Shown piece after piece: positions 1-11,824 of a stretch of DNA of 64,000 nucleotides. The notes under the pieces were generated by a model, which saw only the letters and a list, made by a program, of their open reading frames with translations, was not told where the DNA came from and ran no database searches. The translations under genes were made by a program, and so were the position numbers. Every line of letters starts with the position of its first letter. Position 1 is the stretch's first letter. Source of the stretch: Apostichopus japonicus (lineage: Eukaryota > Echinodermata > Holothuroidea > Aspidochirotida > Stichopodidae); assembly GCF_037975245.1 (NCBI RefSeq), contig NC_092569.1:30820668-30884667 (forward strand), in the 5' to 3' direction.

Positions 1-3000
1 AGTACATTCTTTAGACAAAGTGCCAAGTTAAGAACGTTGTTAAAGATCAACGCATATAGCCTACAATACAGGAAAGACGGAAATAATTTACGCCTTCACT
101 TTTAAAAGATTCTATTATTCTATATATGTTTACATTTAACGAACATAATTGATATATTTTATAGCTCATTAAAACAATTTCGCTTTTGGTTCAAATAAAT
201 GAACTCTTTTCATTGTAAAAAAAAATGTCAATCATGGTAGAAAAAGTTGCTAGGAACGAAAAGTAAAGTTCACCTTTCCATATCTAAGCAGTAATAGAAC
301 TTCAAGTAATGTTAATATCTTGCCAAATTGATTTTACTGCTTATAAGTTTAGTTACGATAAAAAAGGAAACAGTTTAGTATTAGTTTTTATCTACTTCGC
401 TTACCCGTCTACTTTTTATCTAAGCTTATACGAAATAAAATCAATTCAGAAGATATTAAAGTTTTCGAAACAACGGTTAATGAATAACGTTTATCGATTA
501 AAAAATTGACTTTGTGTCTGTTTTTAGGTCTTCTCATGCTTCTTATTCTCATTTCCGTCCATAAAACAACAATAGGTTCCCATACCCATAAGTATATATA
601 TTTGACTATACATATTCATGTATGATATCTTTGGCAGTAAATGACACGCTTACTAGTTGCGTATTATTGACTATAATCGGTAATTTTAAGATTTGTTGAT
701 ATTTGGTGAAGACGGGTGCAATTTTACAAAAGGATATTTTCAGAATTTTTACCTTTTGCATTCTAAGAACACCTCCCCTTACAAACGGTATTTTTTTTTT
801 TTAGTTTTTGCGATGAGTATATGTTTCCTAATACGCTTTCATGACATATTACCAACACGTAAAGGTCGACATTTGGCAGAAACGATGAAATTCATGAATT
901 TACTGGACATGCGTATTGACAGTCTAGAAGAAAACAACATTTATTGCTATGTACATATTTAGTTCTTCTTAAGTTATCAATAAGCATTTTTTGTTTGGGA
1001 GCTTAAAGAAAAAATGCACGAGGTAATTGAAGTAGTCTTGAACTATAAGTAAACGTATTATAGTTAGTTTATTTTGATTAAATTATAACAACGACACACT
1101 TTTTGTAAATAAGGCGCTAATTGTCAGCATACGTTTGCCTGAAAGCTGTATCCATATTATATTTGCTTATGACTTTGTTTGTTAATTCAAACGACTAATG
1201 TTCTACAAAAACATATTGCTTTATCAAAGAAAATCTGTCGAATTGGTTAGATATCACACTCAGAATGTTTGTACTAATCAAGACGACTTTTTTAATACCC
1301 TTTGTACACATCAGCAAAAACGGAAACACTTTCGGCAACCCTATGTTCCATGCATTTTACGTACAAAAACATTCTTTAACGCCCCGAATAGACTTGTGAA
1401 CACTAAAATAGTCCCAATGAATACACATATTTGTTCATAAAAAACCGTGTATGGGTTATTATAGCGTCCATCAGTGGCATAATTCTCTTAAATCATCGTA
1501 AATCAAGGATCAGGCATAATACCATAAAGTTTCATACACTTTTGTTTCTCTTGATATAACAAGAAGTCAAGTTTTGTCAACTTGTTGATTTAAAGCAAAA
1601 TATAGGTATCTGATAAACATCAAACATCATCTAGAGTTATACCCAAAACAACACGATTTTGAATACTAGCCATTCTTGCAGCCATGATCTCATGTTGTAT
1701 TGTAACAGTTTAAGCATTTTTATGTTAGAGACTTTGCAAGGAAGAAGCAAGGCAATGCTGTCTTCCCCGCCTGTCTTGTCGACAACGTGGCAAGAAAGCT
1801 CAAAACTATAAATTATAACAATTTAACAGTTTACTATCAGGATCTTATAACGGAAACGCACTACGAGAGGATAGCTGGATTTGTGTATTGTCTTGTCTGG
1901 GATAATTGAGAGATGTTAATCAACAAGTCTGTTTTACTATTCTCATTTTGTCTGGAACTTGGTTTGGAACAACTTTAAACATAATGTTTTTTTTTTTTTT
2001 CTGAGAATGAATATTTTTTATTTTTTTTATTTTCGTGATTTCGTAGACGATTGTTCTAATGCTACCGGTACATTTTCATAAACTAACAACGTTTTACATT
2101 GATTTTTTAATTATACTTTGTTTTTTATTTCCTGATATTTTACATAACATTAAGATGGTCATTGTCGTAGTTTATTTTTCAATCAACGTTTCGAAGCAAA
2201 CTTTTAACAACGATATTGACAATTTGAATATGCTACATATATGTAAATTTCGTTGATGATTATTAAATTGACATGACGCGTTAAAATTGATAAGAAACGC
2301 AAATGTCCAAATCAAATACATACTTAATGTCACAATTGTGTTACGATAATTTGACCGCCATAGGGAAACAATACATTGGCGAATATATAGTATATCATTA
2401 ACCCGAAAAGTCGTAAGGGGAACTACTAACATTGAAGTTTGAAATATTTAAATGAAATATTATTTAGACTGACATTACTTGATCATAAATTATAAAGTTT
2501 CACGCCAAATCTACATTTATTAGTTACATTAATGAACATAAATTAGTAAAGACAATTTTAAGTATTGAGCTTTTATCAAAAGATGTTACTTTACTAAAGA
2601 TACTTGTAGTCATATTATCTGCATCAACTGTAAGATGATTTAATGATGTTTCACAAATAATTGTTGATCATTTAAAGTACATTGTGCTCTCTCTTGTTAA
2701 TGTATGGGAAACAGATAAATAGTTATTCGTATGTATAAACATACATTGAAGAGCATATTAAAATAATACGTTAATTGTGTTTTTTCGTTTGATTTTACAG
2801 TTACCTTCCCAGCTGACACATTTGCAAGTTGTTATTAGGTTTATATTGCAATAGGTAAGATACTGACACTTTGCGGAAGCAGATTTGAAACTACATGCTG
2901 TATGGTTAAATTAAGTTTTTTTTTCTTATAGTTTGAATTTGTTTTGTTAAATATTTTACGTTTAATCTGTTACAATGATGAAGAATTATTAGCTGGTCTT

Positions 3001-3080
3001 GTAAATAACTTTGAGTAATACTGCGTAACGCTACCGCTGTATGTATTCACAAAACTGATCAAAAATTTACGTTGAGAAAA
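1..3080. other. No recognisable gene
   Basis: AT-rich sequence with only short open frames of fewer than 90 codons on either strand. None has a recognisable domain, a convincing signal peptide or a splice context. I searched it by eye for the fibrinogen, EGF and TIL signatures found further right and saw none. Because the signal exon of copy B is followed by a first intron of 6.3 kb, later exons of the gene that starts at 4,264 could lie beyond the left edge. Confidence 0.6.
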
Positions 3081-3534
3081 TTAAATGTCTGTGTATTAGG
3101 CCCAATGCTTCTTTCGAAAATCATTCCAACAGATTGATCATATCAGTATAATGGAAGAAATATCGTAATTTGGACAATAAATTATTCACTAGGAACGTTT
3201 ATTAAACATGTCCGAATATTTATTTGTTCTTTTTAAATAAGCTTAACTTAATTTGCCTTATTATACTGGTTGGGCAGTTATTTTGACGGAGAGATAAATG
3301 TTGTATTCGGAAAATATGAGTAGTTTAATGAACTAATAGAACAAAATTTCATCAGAAAAAAATAACATCACAAAAGGTTTGATGTTAGTTTCACTCGCAT
3401 ATTAAATATGGTTATCTAAGCATATAAAGGGTTTCGAAACGCTTTCGCTTCCGTTACAACTGTTAGTCTTTGCGTTGAAGATAGACGCGCAACTTGAAAT
3501 ATTTTATACAGAATTTTGTGAATTCCAGAAGTTT

Positions 3535-3536
3535 GG

Positions 3537-3576
<40 letters not shown>

Positions 3577-3577
3577 T
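3535..3577. repeat. (AT)n(GT)n microsatellite
   Basis: A run of AT dinucleotides passes directly into GT dinucleotides. The short open frame across it is a product of the repeat. Confidence 0.9.
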
Positions 3578-4191
3578 TAAATATTAATACATATATACAT
3601 TTGCTATGCATATGTATTTTGCATTCTGCCAGTTGTTTCAAAGCTCGACTTAAAACTGCTTCTTGTGTGATAATAAATAGACCTCTGTAACGGACTTAAC
3701 AAGTTGATGTGCTGTTCACTAAAAAATTCATTGTTTTATTCTCTTAAATTTAAAGATGCAGTACAAAATTGGATACCAAACAAATGAACCATAATGGACT
3801 AATAAACGGGGAGGGAATTTGCAAAAGAAAGTGTAATGGTGAATAAATACATGTAATCAAAGGAATTATCTGTGCACAAAATATTGACCAATAATGCAAA
3901 AAATATGTTTCAAAATGTTACTGTTGAACGAGCCGATAGCTGACTATAATCATAAGCATAATCCTAATATTTTCTAAGAACACACGTGGTAAAAAGTCAG
4001 CTCAGATGAACAGTTGGGTTACTTTAATATGTAGAAAACACGAACAAGTGTTTTTTTTTTTTTAAATCGAAGTGAAAGAAATGCTAACTTCAAAATTTTT
4101 AACCAATGCAAAATTATACAAGTTAATAATAATTGATTGAATTTTAAGTTGAATAAATGAATTTGTTTTAATTAATGTTTCAGAGACTTAC

Positions 4192-4264
4192 CCGAAATCC
4201 ATTTGAGTTCAAAAGCAGCAATACAGCTAAGACGAAAAAATTGTTTTCTTCGGAGTTCTGCCAT
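4192..4264 (-). pseudogene. Frame-damaged first exon of a fibrinogen-related gene
   Basis: The minus strand reads ATG GCA GAA CTC CGA AGA AAA and ends at a good donor (GG|gtaag), exactly paralogous to the signal-peptide exon at 16,246-16,317. The coding part is 73 nt instead of 72. The extra base destroys the hydrophobic core: the frame reads MAELRRK and then a mixed, non-signal sequence, and the exon ends in phase 1 instead of phase 0. No downstream exons are seen in the 4.2 kb that remain to the left edge, but they could lie outside the window. I read it as a relic. A sequencing indel is the alternative. Confidence 0.6.
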
Positions 4265-4378
4265 CGTTACCAAATTAAAAGGAGAAATTCACACAAACTA
4301 AATGATAGACTTGTTGACCTTCTGTGACAGTCAAAGAACTAAGGAAGGAGAAATCGTTACTCAAGGAAGGACCTTCAT

Positions 4379-4394
4379 ACGTACGGATGTCCAT
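4379..4394 (-). promoter_or_regulatory. Conserved upstream motif of a FReD first exon
   Basis: Plus-strand ACGTACGGATGTCCAT lies 115 bp upstream of the damaged ATG. The same 16 bases occur 116 bp upstream of the ATG at 16,317, and a 14-base variant lies 119 bp upstream of the ATG at 45,570. Constant spacing suggests a core-promoter or 5'-UTR element. Function is inferred. Confidence 0.4.
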
Positions 4395-5236
4395 TAAATA
4401 CATGTACATTAATGGCTAGTCACATTCAAAATACACAAGATATGTTGTATGCAGTATAGTATGTCTCATATGAGCATCTGTTCATATAAGTGCCATTACT
4501 ATAAATGGACAATTTTGGGCTAAATTTTACTTAAAAAGTCTATTATTTCGAAATGGTAGTTAGATTTTTAGAACTCGAAAATCAAGTAAGGGAATACGAC
4601 AAGAATGGTTATTTACATCGGAAATATCAACGTATCTGTTCTTTGAACCATTATTGAATTAAATCAGTATATAGCATAGCATTGTATTTAGTGTTCCATA
4701 TGTTTTAAAAATCAGTAAGTCGACTATGGAAGGTCGCTCGGATTCGAGCAATAGTTATATCAACCAGTAGCATCTCTCGAGTATCAAACGAATCGCAGAA
4801 ACAGTATAATGCTGTACGCCTTTCAAAAGGGAGATTAATTATTCTTCGCGATGTGATCACAGTTTGCATGTGAATGGTTTTGACCCTTGTTTGATTGAAA
4901 TTTAGGACAATTAACATTAAGTTTGTTACAATAATAATTGTGTTTGTTTTCGCATTGTTTGTTACAATATCACACATGCAGTGAACCGTAGAAGCGTTAC
5001 AATGGCCCTTTTATGATCTGAAACGTGATCTATCCATTCCTTGTAAACTTGATGAAGACCTTGGTTTTATTTGATTTTATTGAACTATGTTAACTGCTTA
5101 AAAACACTACAGATGTAATGAAAAAGGTCATATCTACAATTATCCGTAATTGCATGTATAGGTTACAATATGCTACACAACGCGGCACGCAACTGATACA
5201 CAGAACGGTATCACAAACAGTATGATTTCACATGAT

Positions 5237-5400
5237 CTACAATCCTCGACAAAAATGATGGGACAGTATGAGCAGCAACGAGCGATATTGGTTTAAGCGC
5301 ACCCCTTCCCCCCGTTCAATGTTGTAGCCAAAAGCGCTCAGAAACTGCAACATTGATACGGGGAGTGGGGTGTCCCATCTATTTTTGTCGACGATTGTAG
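5237..5400. mobile_element. MITE with about 30-bp terminal inverted repeats
   Basis: The left end starts CTACAATCCTCGACAAAAAT and the right end is its near-perfect reverse complement (CTACAATCGTCGACAAAAAT when reversed). Complementarity continues inward (CACCCC...CAATGTTG against CAACATTG...GGGGTG), so the whole 164 bp can fold as a hairpin. There is no coding capacity. The paralogous site near 18,250-18,265 lacks it, so it inserted after the older block duplication. Confidence 0.75.
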
Positions 5401-6480
5401 CCACGTAGCACTGTTTAATCTGATGACATCAACAGGAAATAAATAATGAAATATCGGTAAATTATGCTATCTGATGCTTACTACACTAAAACTAAAGCGT
5501 ATTATGATAGACCTTAACGATTATCTGTGCAGTAAAATCAGAGTTTATACTTATTTAAATAATTTAATTACGTCCATACACCTTCCTCACATAAAGTATT
5601 TGCGGTATATGACCAAACTGCATTCAATCAGTGGCGACAGAGGATCATAGCTAAGTATTTGTACGACGAGTTTACTTCAAACGTTCCAATCGGTTTTTTC
5701 CTGGAATTTAGTAGATTTCTATTCTCATTTTTTTCTGAGAATAAAGCTTGTTTCGGGGTTAATGCCTTTTCAAAAAACAAATATGTTGCTTTTCAAGATA
5801 GAAAGAAGTTTATATATGTTTATAGCTATATGTGTTTTTTTTTTTTAGTAAGAACCGTTTTGAAAAGTGTGTATCGTAATTTTGATATCCTATTTTTTCT
5901 GTCTTTTCTATTTTTCTTTACTTTTAACCTAACAATATATCTATCGTTCAATCATGCGGTTGATAATTTCTTGGCTTAAAATGATATAACCGATTATTGA
6001 TTATAGCTCAAGACAGATCCACATAGGAGCAAAAGTTTAAAGAGTAACTTAAGGCAGAATTTTATTATCGATGTAAAACAAATTGCAATTGCTTTTTGTG
6101 ATTTTAAGATACTCTTTTAAATATTCTAAATCTCTCCAAGATAGTGGGATGGTTCTAACTGTTCAAAAATAAATATTTATTATTAATCCATTGTTTCATC
6201 AATAGTAACAGCTCATTCCGTTTTAACATCATATCATCAACAGAACATCTTTGGATGACATTCTATATAACTCGTCATGGTTATTGTGGCAATCAAATTC
6301 GTATGTTTTTTAATTAAGTTTTCTTGTAATTGACAAACTGTTTGATGGAATAATATGTCCAGCCATTTTAATTGATGGGCCGCGAAGAATTTAAAGGGTC
6401 AGTACTCATCAAAAGTGACACATAAATACAACCTGGATATAGATAAGAGTGATTCGCAACAAATTAAAACGTATCAACAT
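5401..6480. other. No recognisable gene
   Basis: AT-rich, with poly-T runs near 5,835 and 5,895. The plus-strand open frame at 5,659-5,979 is Phe-rich low complexity without a recognisable domain or splice context, so I do not call it a gene. Confidence 0.5.
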
Positions 6481-6599
6481 CATGTGTGTGCCTAAAGTTA
6501 TCTTAACACTGTCAATCAAATAAACTCTAAATATGATCATTGCTTTTTTACACAATGATAAAATACATTTCCGCCATTTATGTCTGTTGTACATCAGCT

Positions 6600-7020
6600 T
6601 TGTGTGCTTTGTGGAAGATAGACAGTATCAGAAATATGCTAGATCAGAGCGCAACTGAAAAACTTATTTATGCTTTAATTACTTTAATTCAAAATTATGC
6701 TGCCCGCCTCGTTACAAGAACAAATAAATTTGAGCATATACCACCCGTTTTCAAAGATCTTCATTGGCTTTATGTCCAGCAGTGCGTTACTTTTAAGATT
6801 TTATGTAATACACATAAAATTCTTCATAGTGTAGCACCGGTCTACCTGGAGGAGCTTGTGACGTAATAGTTTCTATGGTGAGCGTGCTATTTCGACCTGT
6901 GCACCACGCCTATGGAATAAGCTTCCACATTAACTTACCTTTGTGGACGATTTTTATCTTTTTAAATCTAAATTGAAGACTCATCTCTTTGAAGCGTATT
7001 TTAATCAGAATTGTTTATGT
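6600..7020 (+). mobile_element. LINE reverse-transcriptase C-terminal relic
   Basis: The translation contains hallmarks of the region after the catalytic domain of CR1/L2/Jockey-like non-LTR retrotransposons: SIRNMLDQSATEKLIYALIT, then QNYAARLVTRTNKFEHIPPV, DLHWLYVQQCVTFKIL and LEEL. After a stop near 6,865 come APRLWNKLPH and FKSKLKTHLF. The usual SRLDYCNSLL segment between the first two motifs is missing, and there are stops at about 6,865 and 6,932, so this is a 5'-truncated, internally deleted dead copy. It lies inside sequence otherwise similar to 49,935-50,095. Confidence 0.8.
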
Positions 7021-8883
7021 GTTGATTTTGTACACAGTATTCTTATTCTTGTATCAGAAAGTTTAACTTTTCTAATGTTTACTGAATTTGATAATTTTAT
7101 TTCATTGCTTGCAATTTATATGCTGTGCGACCCGTTGAGATGTTAATACATGTAACGCGCCTTTTAAGAATATATTTACATTACACAACATAAAATTCAC
7201 GCATAAGCTTTTGCAAACCTCTGAATTATCGTTAATTTGGATCACTTTAAACCAATTTGCCACAAACTTTACTTGGAATAATTACCGTATCTTATTTCCA
7301 TGTCAATAAGTTGCCGACTGAACCTAAAGGTCTGTATTGTCCCTCACTGTAACGCTGGTAAGCGGTGGCACATACACTGATGCCACTGTTGTATCAATGG
7401 ACTTATTCAGTTTTCCCGTTTTAAGGCTTATCTCGTACTATTCATTATTCCTACCTTTATATAAATTAAAACTACTTTCATAAGTTCACCGCATTTACTA
7501 ATGTTAGCTCCGCCAATAGAACACACATACTACTTGTTATTTAGGCGTAACTTATTAAAAAAAGAACCGGCGATAAAGATTGTGGTAATTTGGTACAGGC
7601 TGAGCTATATCAAATTTAATGCTTCACCTAATAATCAGTAAATATGAATACTTAGTAAAGCAATATATTACTTTGTCCAGATACATTTCGTGTTAGTATT
7701 AAAGTGAGTTGTCATAAGACCCTTGTGATGTTTATATAAAATTAACTAAAATAATGTTTGTGTTATTGGATTTCTTTTTCAACAATGAATTAACATTAAT
7801 GTTTAGGCCTGCTCAAAAGAGTCAATGTCATCATTGATGTAGCCTTAAAATTACTTTCAACAATTTAGCAAAGTTTGAAGGTGAATATCCTGATAACACA
7901 AACGGTTACGAACATATTAAGCATTCATGTTTTTTTCTTGAACGCGAGTGATCAGGTCAAAAGAACTGCCTAACGTAATCCTTTAGGACACATCCTGTAT
8001 ATTTTATGGGACTTACAATATTTCATATTTTCTGTGGTACTGTTGTAAAATTACACTACAATGTACGTGCATGTGTTTCTAAATGAAATGACTGTTATTG
8101 CATGCTGAAGAAGCTATATGACACTACGCTGTTATATTAAAATCCCATTTAATCCAATCCTACCCTAATGAAATAACGTTATGTTCTCCCTACCATGAAA
8201 CTTAAGTATGGAAGAAATTAACACCCTTTATAGATCATAATAATGACTAAAATTTCTATTCAACAATTATACTTAATAGAGAAAAGAAAAACATGCGAAG
8301 ACATTGAAAACAATTATGTCTACACATTCAATGTAACAGTTTGGATACACGAGTACGTTTCGTGTTTAAATTAAAGAGCCCCCTCTATTTACTTCTGGAG
8401 GGTTTACATGTCAGAGCCATCATCCCGTGCTTTTAATTGATAATAGTTTAATCAACGCATTCCTATAAATACTTAAACAACATTCAACACATTATTAACG
8501 AAATCACTTCTTTCATATTTTAATTTGTCGGAATCTTATAAACGTTCCAGCGGTCTTCCAAAAATTCCCCCTTTCGGCTATGTTATTTTTATTTTTAATG
8601 AAATTTGTAGTTTCCCAGGCTATTCAATTTGCCTTTCTTTTCTAAGATTGACAAAGTCTGAATGAAAGTGCAAGGTTGATATGATATATCAACAAAAGGT
8701 ACGTGACTGTAGGCACGTGGTCTAGTACATACATTAGTAACTGCACTATATTTGTAACATGACCTGTGTATGTGTACGAGTAAAAATCCTATATTGTGAT
8801 TACGACTACAGGTAGTTATGCTAGAATGATATTACGTAATAACTACAAGTCTGCGTATGATTGACATTTAGCACAATACATAC
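7021..8883. other. No recognisable gene; gene 1 last exon not found
   Basis: Downstream of the last fibrinogen exon of gene 1 on the minus strand, copies A and B have a terminal exon beginning after about 1.3 kb. I looked here for its signatures (DQDND, GGWWY, NLNG, MKI) and found none. About 100-200 bp next to the exon (near 8,630-8,680) still resemble the A/B intron, then similarity stops. The stretch near 7,670-7,730 resembles 51,300-51,350. Confidence 0.5.
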
Positions 8884-9145
8884 CAGCATTTCCACTGTAG
8901 CCACCCAATGCCAGTCGGTATTTGTCTCTCTCGTTACTGATACTGAAATATGAATAACTGCTGTGGTATGTCGATCCTTCCGTGTTTGTCTTTTCTATTA
9001 GGAGTTGGTAGGATTTTTGGTTTCTCAATTTGTATATTTTATCGTTGCCAATCCAGTGATCTCCTGTTGGAATTCCAAACCCATTGTTGTACTCATTCCA
9101 GTTTCGATAAAAGCTGACGGAACTACTTGTACGTCGTTGCAAAAT
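8884..9145 (-). pseudogene. Gene 1 exon: second fibrinogen domain, middle part
   Basis: Open in frame throughout. It begins ILQRRTSSSVSF after acceptor TGTAG, continues GFGIPTGDHWIGNDKIYKL and NQKSYQL, and ends LGGYSGNAG before donor gtatgt. The length of 262 nt (phase 0 to phase 1) equals copy B. These are the standard middle-segment motifs of fibrinogen C-terminal domains (QRR, GFGNPxGExWLGN, YxLR). The exon itself is intact, but the upstream frameshift and missing terminal exon make it part of a broken gene. Confidence 0.8.
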
Positions 9146-9388
9146 CTACAAAGGGAATCAAACAGTTTATATATTGCAAGTGAGTAATATATGAAATGTC
9201 TCATTGTACTACAATAAGTAAGATAAATTAATTGGTGAAGGTCAATAATCAGATTTGTTTTAAACTGATAGAAAGATGGATCAATTTAATTAGATAATGC
9301 TATGATTCACTTCTAATGTTAGTTAACGAAGTCCTTTCATATAAGAAAGTAAATGTTAAAGCATTTGCTTGTCAATGGCTAAACTCAC

Positions 9389-9687
9389 TGTCCATCCCCC
9401 ACTAGACAATTCACAAAAAACTTCAAACCCGGAGCTTCTAGGGGGATAAATGGTATATTTCTCGTTATTTCTTCTACCCGCTGTGTAAAGATCAGAACAA
9501 TCTCTTGGTCCACTGCGGGTACATGTAACACCATCACCTTCAAACCATTCGTTACAGTAACATCTACGGACATCATTCCGCTCCTCGCAGGAGCGTCTGC
9601 ACTACAACTGTACCTCTCACTTGTTGATAAGCTACTGTTGCAGGTTATTCGTAAGGAACAGTCAGAATTAATGTATGATTCACCTTC
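9389..9687 (-). pseudogene. Gene 1 exon: EGF plus second fibrinogen N-part, frameshifted
   Basis: Encodes EGESYINSDCSLR..., CYCNEWFEGDGVTCTRSGPR, DCSDLYTAGRRNNEKYTIYP and a GGWT end before donor gtgagt. It is 299 nt against 300 in copies A and B. One base is missing in the EGF part (near 9,590, CGCAGG-AGCGTC compared with CGCAGGTTGCATC in copy A), so the frame before and after does not join. It also carries E and R in place of the G and A found in both copies. Confidence 0.75.
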
Positions 9688-9936
9688 CTGGAAAGATAAA
9701 TGTTAGACGATATATTCCAAAGGTAGTAAAATATATGTTAATTTGTTACAGTTTTAACGACTTTTGATGTAACACTGGATTAAAACTAAGATACGGTCAT
9801 GAGCGTTTTAAATATATTAGGTAACATTCATCGTTCTGGGTGTATCATAATTGCGTTGCCATATCTATGTATTTTCGAATAGTCTAAATGAATTACAGGC
9901 AAAGAGTTTAAGATACCCTTAAAGAATCGTACTGAC

Positions 9937-10146
9937 CCTCACTACCATTCTTTTGGCAGCAACGAAGCAGTTGTGGGTGCACGTTATTCCGTCTCCTTGG
10001 TAGTTTTGATTGCAGTAACATTTACGTACACCGTTCCTTTCATCACAGGTTGCGTGATCACTACACTGGAATCTCGCGTCTATAATATGGGTGTTACTAC
10101 AAGTTGATCTTAGTGCACATCTTGAATTGATGTAAAACTCGCCTTC
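9937..10146 (-). pseudogene. Gene 1 exon: EGF-like module, intact
   Basis: A 70-codon symmetric exon (phase 0 to phase 0), open throughout: EGEFYINSRC, then CSDHATCDERNGVRKCYCNQ, NYQGDGITC and THNCFVAAK, ending AGG|gtcagt. The CxxxATCxxxxGxxxCxCxxxYxGDGxxC pattern is EGF-like of the kind found next to FReD and fibrillin-type modules. It is the only intact copy of this exon type in the window: its relatives at 27,528 and 36,538 carry TAA and that at 26,733 carries TGA. Confidence 0.8.
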
Positions 10147-10439
10147 CTAATTTCAGATATTCAGCAGAAAATAAAATCTAATAAATTAATAATGGCCAAT
10201 GCAACATTTGCCCGACTGTTTTATGAGGTATTTGGATCGGACTCCAACGTCCTCGATTGAGTGATTTGCTAAACGAAAATAATAACTGAAACATGTTGCA
10301 TTCACAGGTTTATTGCAACTGAACACTAAAGTTACAATTATTTCTAATCGAAAGACTTTGGTAAAAAGTAATCATGACTTTTTATTTAATATTTAAAAGA
10401 GAATGCACACCAGTATGAGTAGTATTATGATTACCTTCT

Positions 10440-10615
10440 AAATGTAATACATCCCTTCACTAACAGGTTGCCTGCAACGGCGACAGAAGCGGGGTCCATG
10501 GCCTCTGCCTAACCGCAATGCACACGCCACACGGTTATTATCTGTAAATGTATTGCGATAATCGACAAGTTTAACAGTCATAATTAATGTAAGTTTCACT
10601 CGCCAGGGAATGATA
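10440..10615 (-). pseudogene. Decayed EGF exon relic
   Basis: The minus strand still shows the start of the module (an ETYINYDC-like reading) followed at once by TAA and scrambled frames. It aligns with a similarly decayed stretch at about 27,110-27,235 and 36,110-36,240. This points to an ancestral extra EGF exon lost before the A/B duplication. Confidence 0.45.
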
Positions 10616-10991
10616 AATGTTAAACGACATATTCCAGTGAAAGGAAAATCAAAGTTTATTTGGTGCAACGCTTGATAACGCTGTTTGGGTAAAACTACTA
10701 TTACTACTACTATTAAATGATCGTGACTGTTTTAATTATGTTAGGTAAAGTTCATTATTCAGGGTGTAGTTGCTTTGGATGCCTCATTTTGCTAGGTATC
10801 AATAAGAAGACGTTTGCAAGAACATGTAAAACGGAAAAAGAAGTGAAAATCAATATCAACAATAATCATGATCATTAATAACAGATGTAATAAAAAGAAA
10901 GGTCAACCAATTGAAATCCAAGAGTTTAAGTTATAGTGTACTTTTTAGATTATATAGAGTAAGACTTGTGAACGGCATCGAATAAACTTAC

Positions 10992-11200
10992 TGCTAATAC
11001 GACGCCTTCCCCTTGAACGTAACAGCCACATTGCTCTTGAGGTATGCAGCTGTCTCCAATAACCATGTGGTTTTCTGGACAAAGACATCTCTCTGGTTCC
11101 GCTGGATCCGGTATGACACAATCATTTGGATTCTCACAAGTTCTTTCACATGTATTGTCATAATTATCCTTGTTGGATGAGCACCAGGTGAAGTTTAAAT
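10992..11200 (-). pseudogene. Gene 1 exon: TIL domain
   Basis: Open, 209 nt (phase 1 to phase 0), with acceptor CCCAG and donor gtaagt. The reading has WCSSN, TCERTCENPNDC, RCLCPENHMVIGDSCIP and QCGCYV, the spacing of a trypsin-inhibitor-like cysteine-rich (TIL) domain. TIL modules occur in extracellular proteins such as von Willebrand factor, mucins and serine-protease inhibitors. No reactive-site assignment is possible by eye. Confidence 0.75.
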
Positions 11201-11559
11201 CTGGGAAATTGAAACCACAACAAGTTAATACTAGCTTGAAGTGTTAGCCCACTGTCACAACATTACGTTATTAGCGATCGTGTTACCATCGTATTGCTCT
11301 GGCCGCTCGGAACCTTTGCTGATTGTTAACATAAGATTAAATGTAAGCCGGATTTTTAATTCTTAAGGCTCATTCAGCTTATACTCATTTATGTCACATA
11401 CACAAATAATATGACATTTTCAAGTATTCGACTATCGGAATCAATCAATATAGTTGTGTATGAAAATCATTTCCTCTATTGAAACTTTTCTTTAAGCATT
11501 CTTCAGTTTCCGTTTTGAGAACACAGATTTAGAGAAAATATTTGTATAAAAAGTCTAAC

Positions 11560-11824
11560 CTGTTATTCCATCGACAACACCAAGACTTGTTATATAATAA
11601 TTCCCCTATTCATCGGCTATGCGAAAGTTGTCGTATGTCAAGGAATATGACTGGCCTGTATAATTCTCTAGCTCGATGCGCAGCTCGTAATTCTTGTGGT
11701 TTATCAAGTGAGCTAACTTTTCATTACCTATCAGAAATTCACTGCCTAAGAAACCAATTCCGTTTATGTATTCGTCCCAGGTTCGATTAAAACCGATGGA
11801 TCCATCAAAACGTCGTTGTATGAC
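11560..11824 (-). pseudogene. Gene 1 exon: first fibrinogen domain C-half with TAG
   Basis: 265 nt, phase 0 to phase 1, as in A and B. It reads VIQRRFDGSIGFNRTWDEYI, GFLGSEFLIGNEKLAHL, YELRIELEN and NFRIADE, then TAG where copies A and B have TGG (DEWG), then GNYYITSLG. A single G-to-A change explains the stop. The donor is gttaga, weaker than gtaagt in A and B. Confidence 0.8.

Larger units (their letters stand above)
3080..5650. repeat. Older segmental duplicate, paired with 15,080-18,480
   Basis: This block is collinear with 15,080-18,480 at much lower identity than the A/B tandem pair. Shared anchors include the stretch around 3,130 and 15,150 (AACAGATTGATCATATCAG), TTTTGACGGAGAGATAAATG near 3,280 and 15,305, the first exon at 4,192-4,264 and 16,246-16,317, and TTACAATATCACACATGCAG near 4,960 and 17,975. 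It therefore carries a copy of the promoter and first exon of a fibrinogen-related gene. The hAT-like element at 16,584 is present only in the other block, and the MITE at 5,237 only in this one. Confidence 0.65.
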
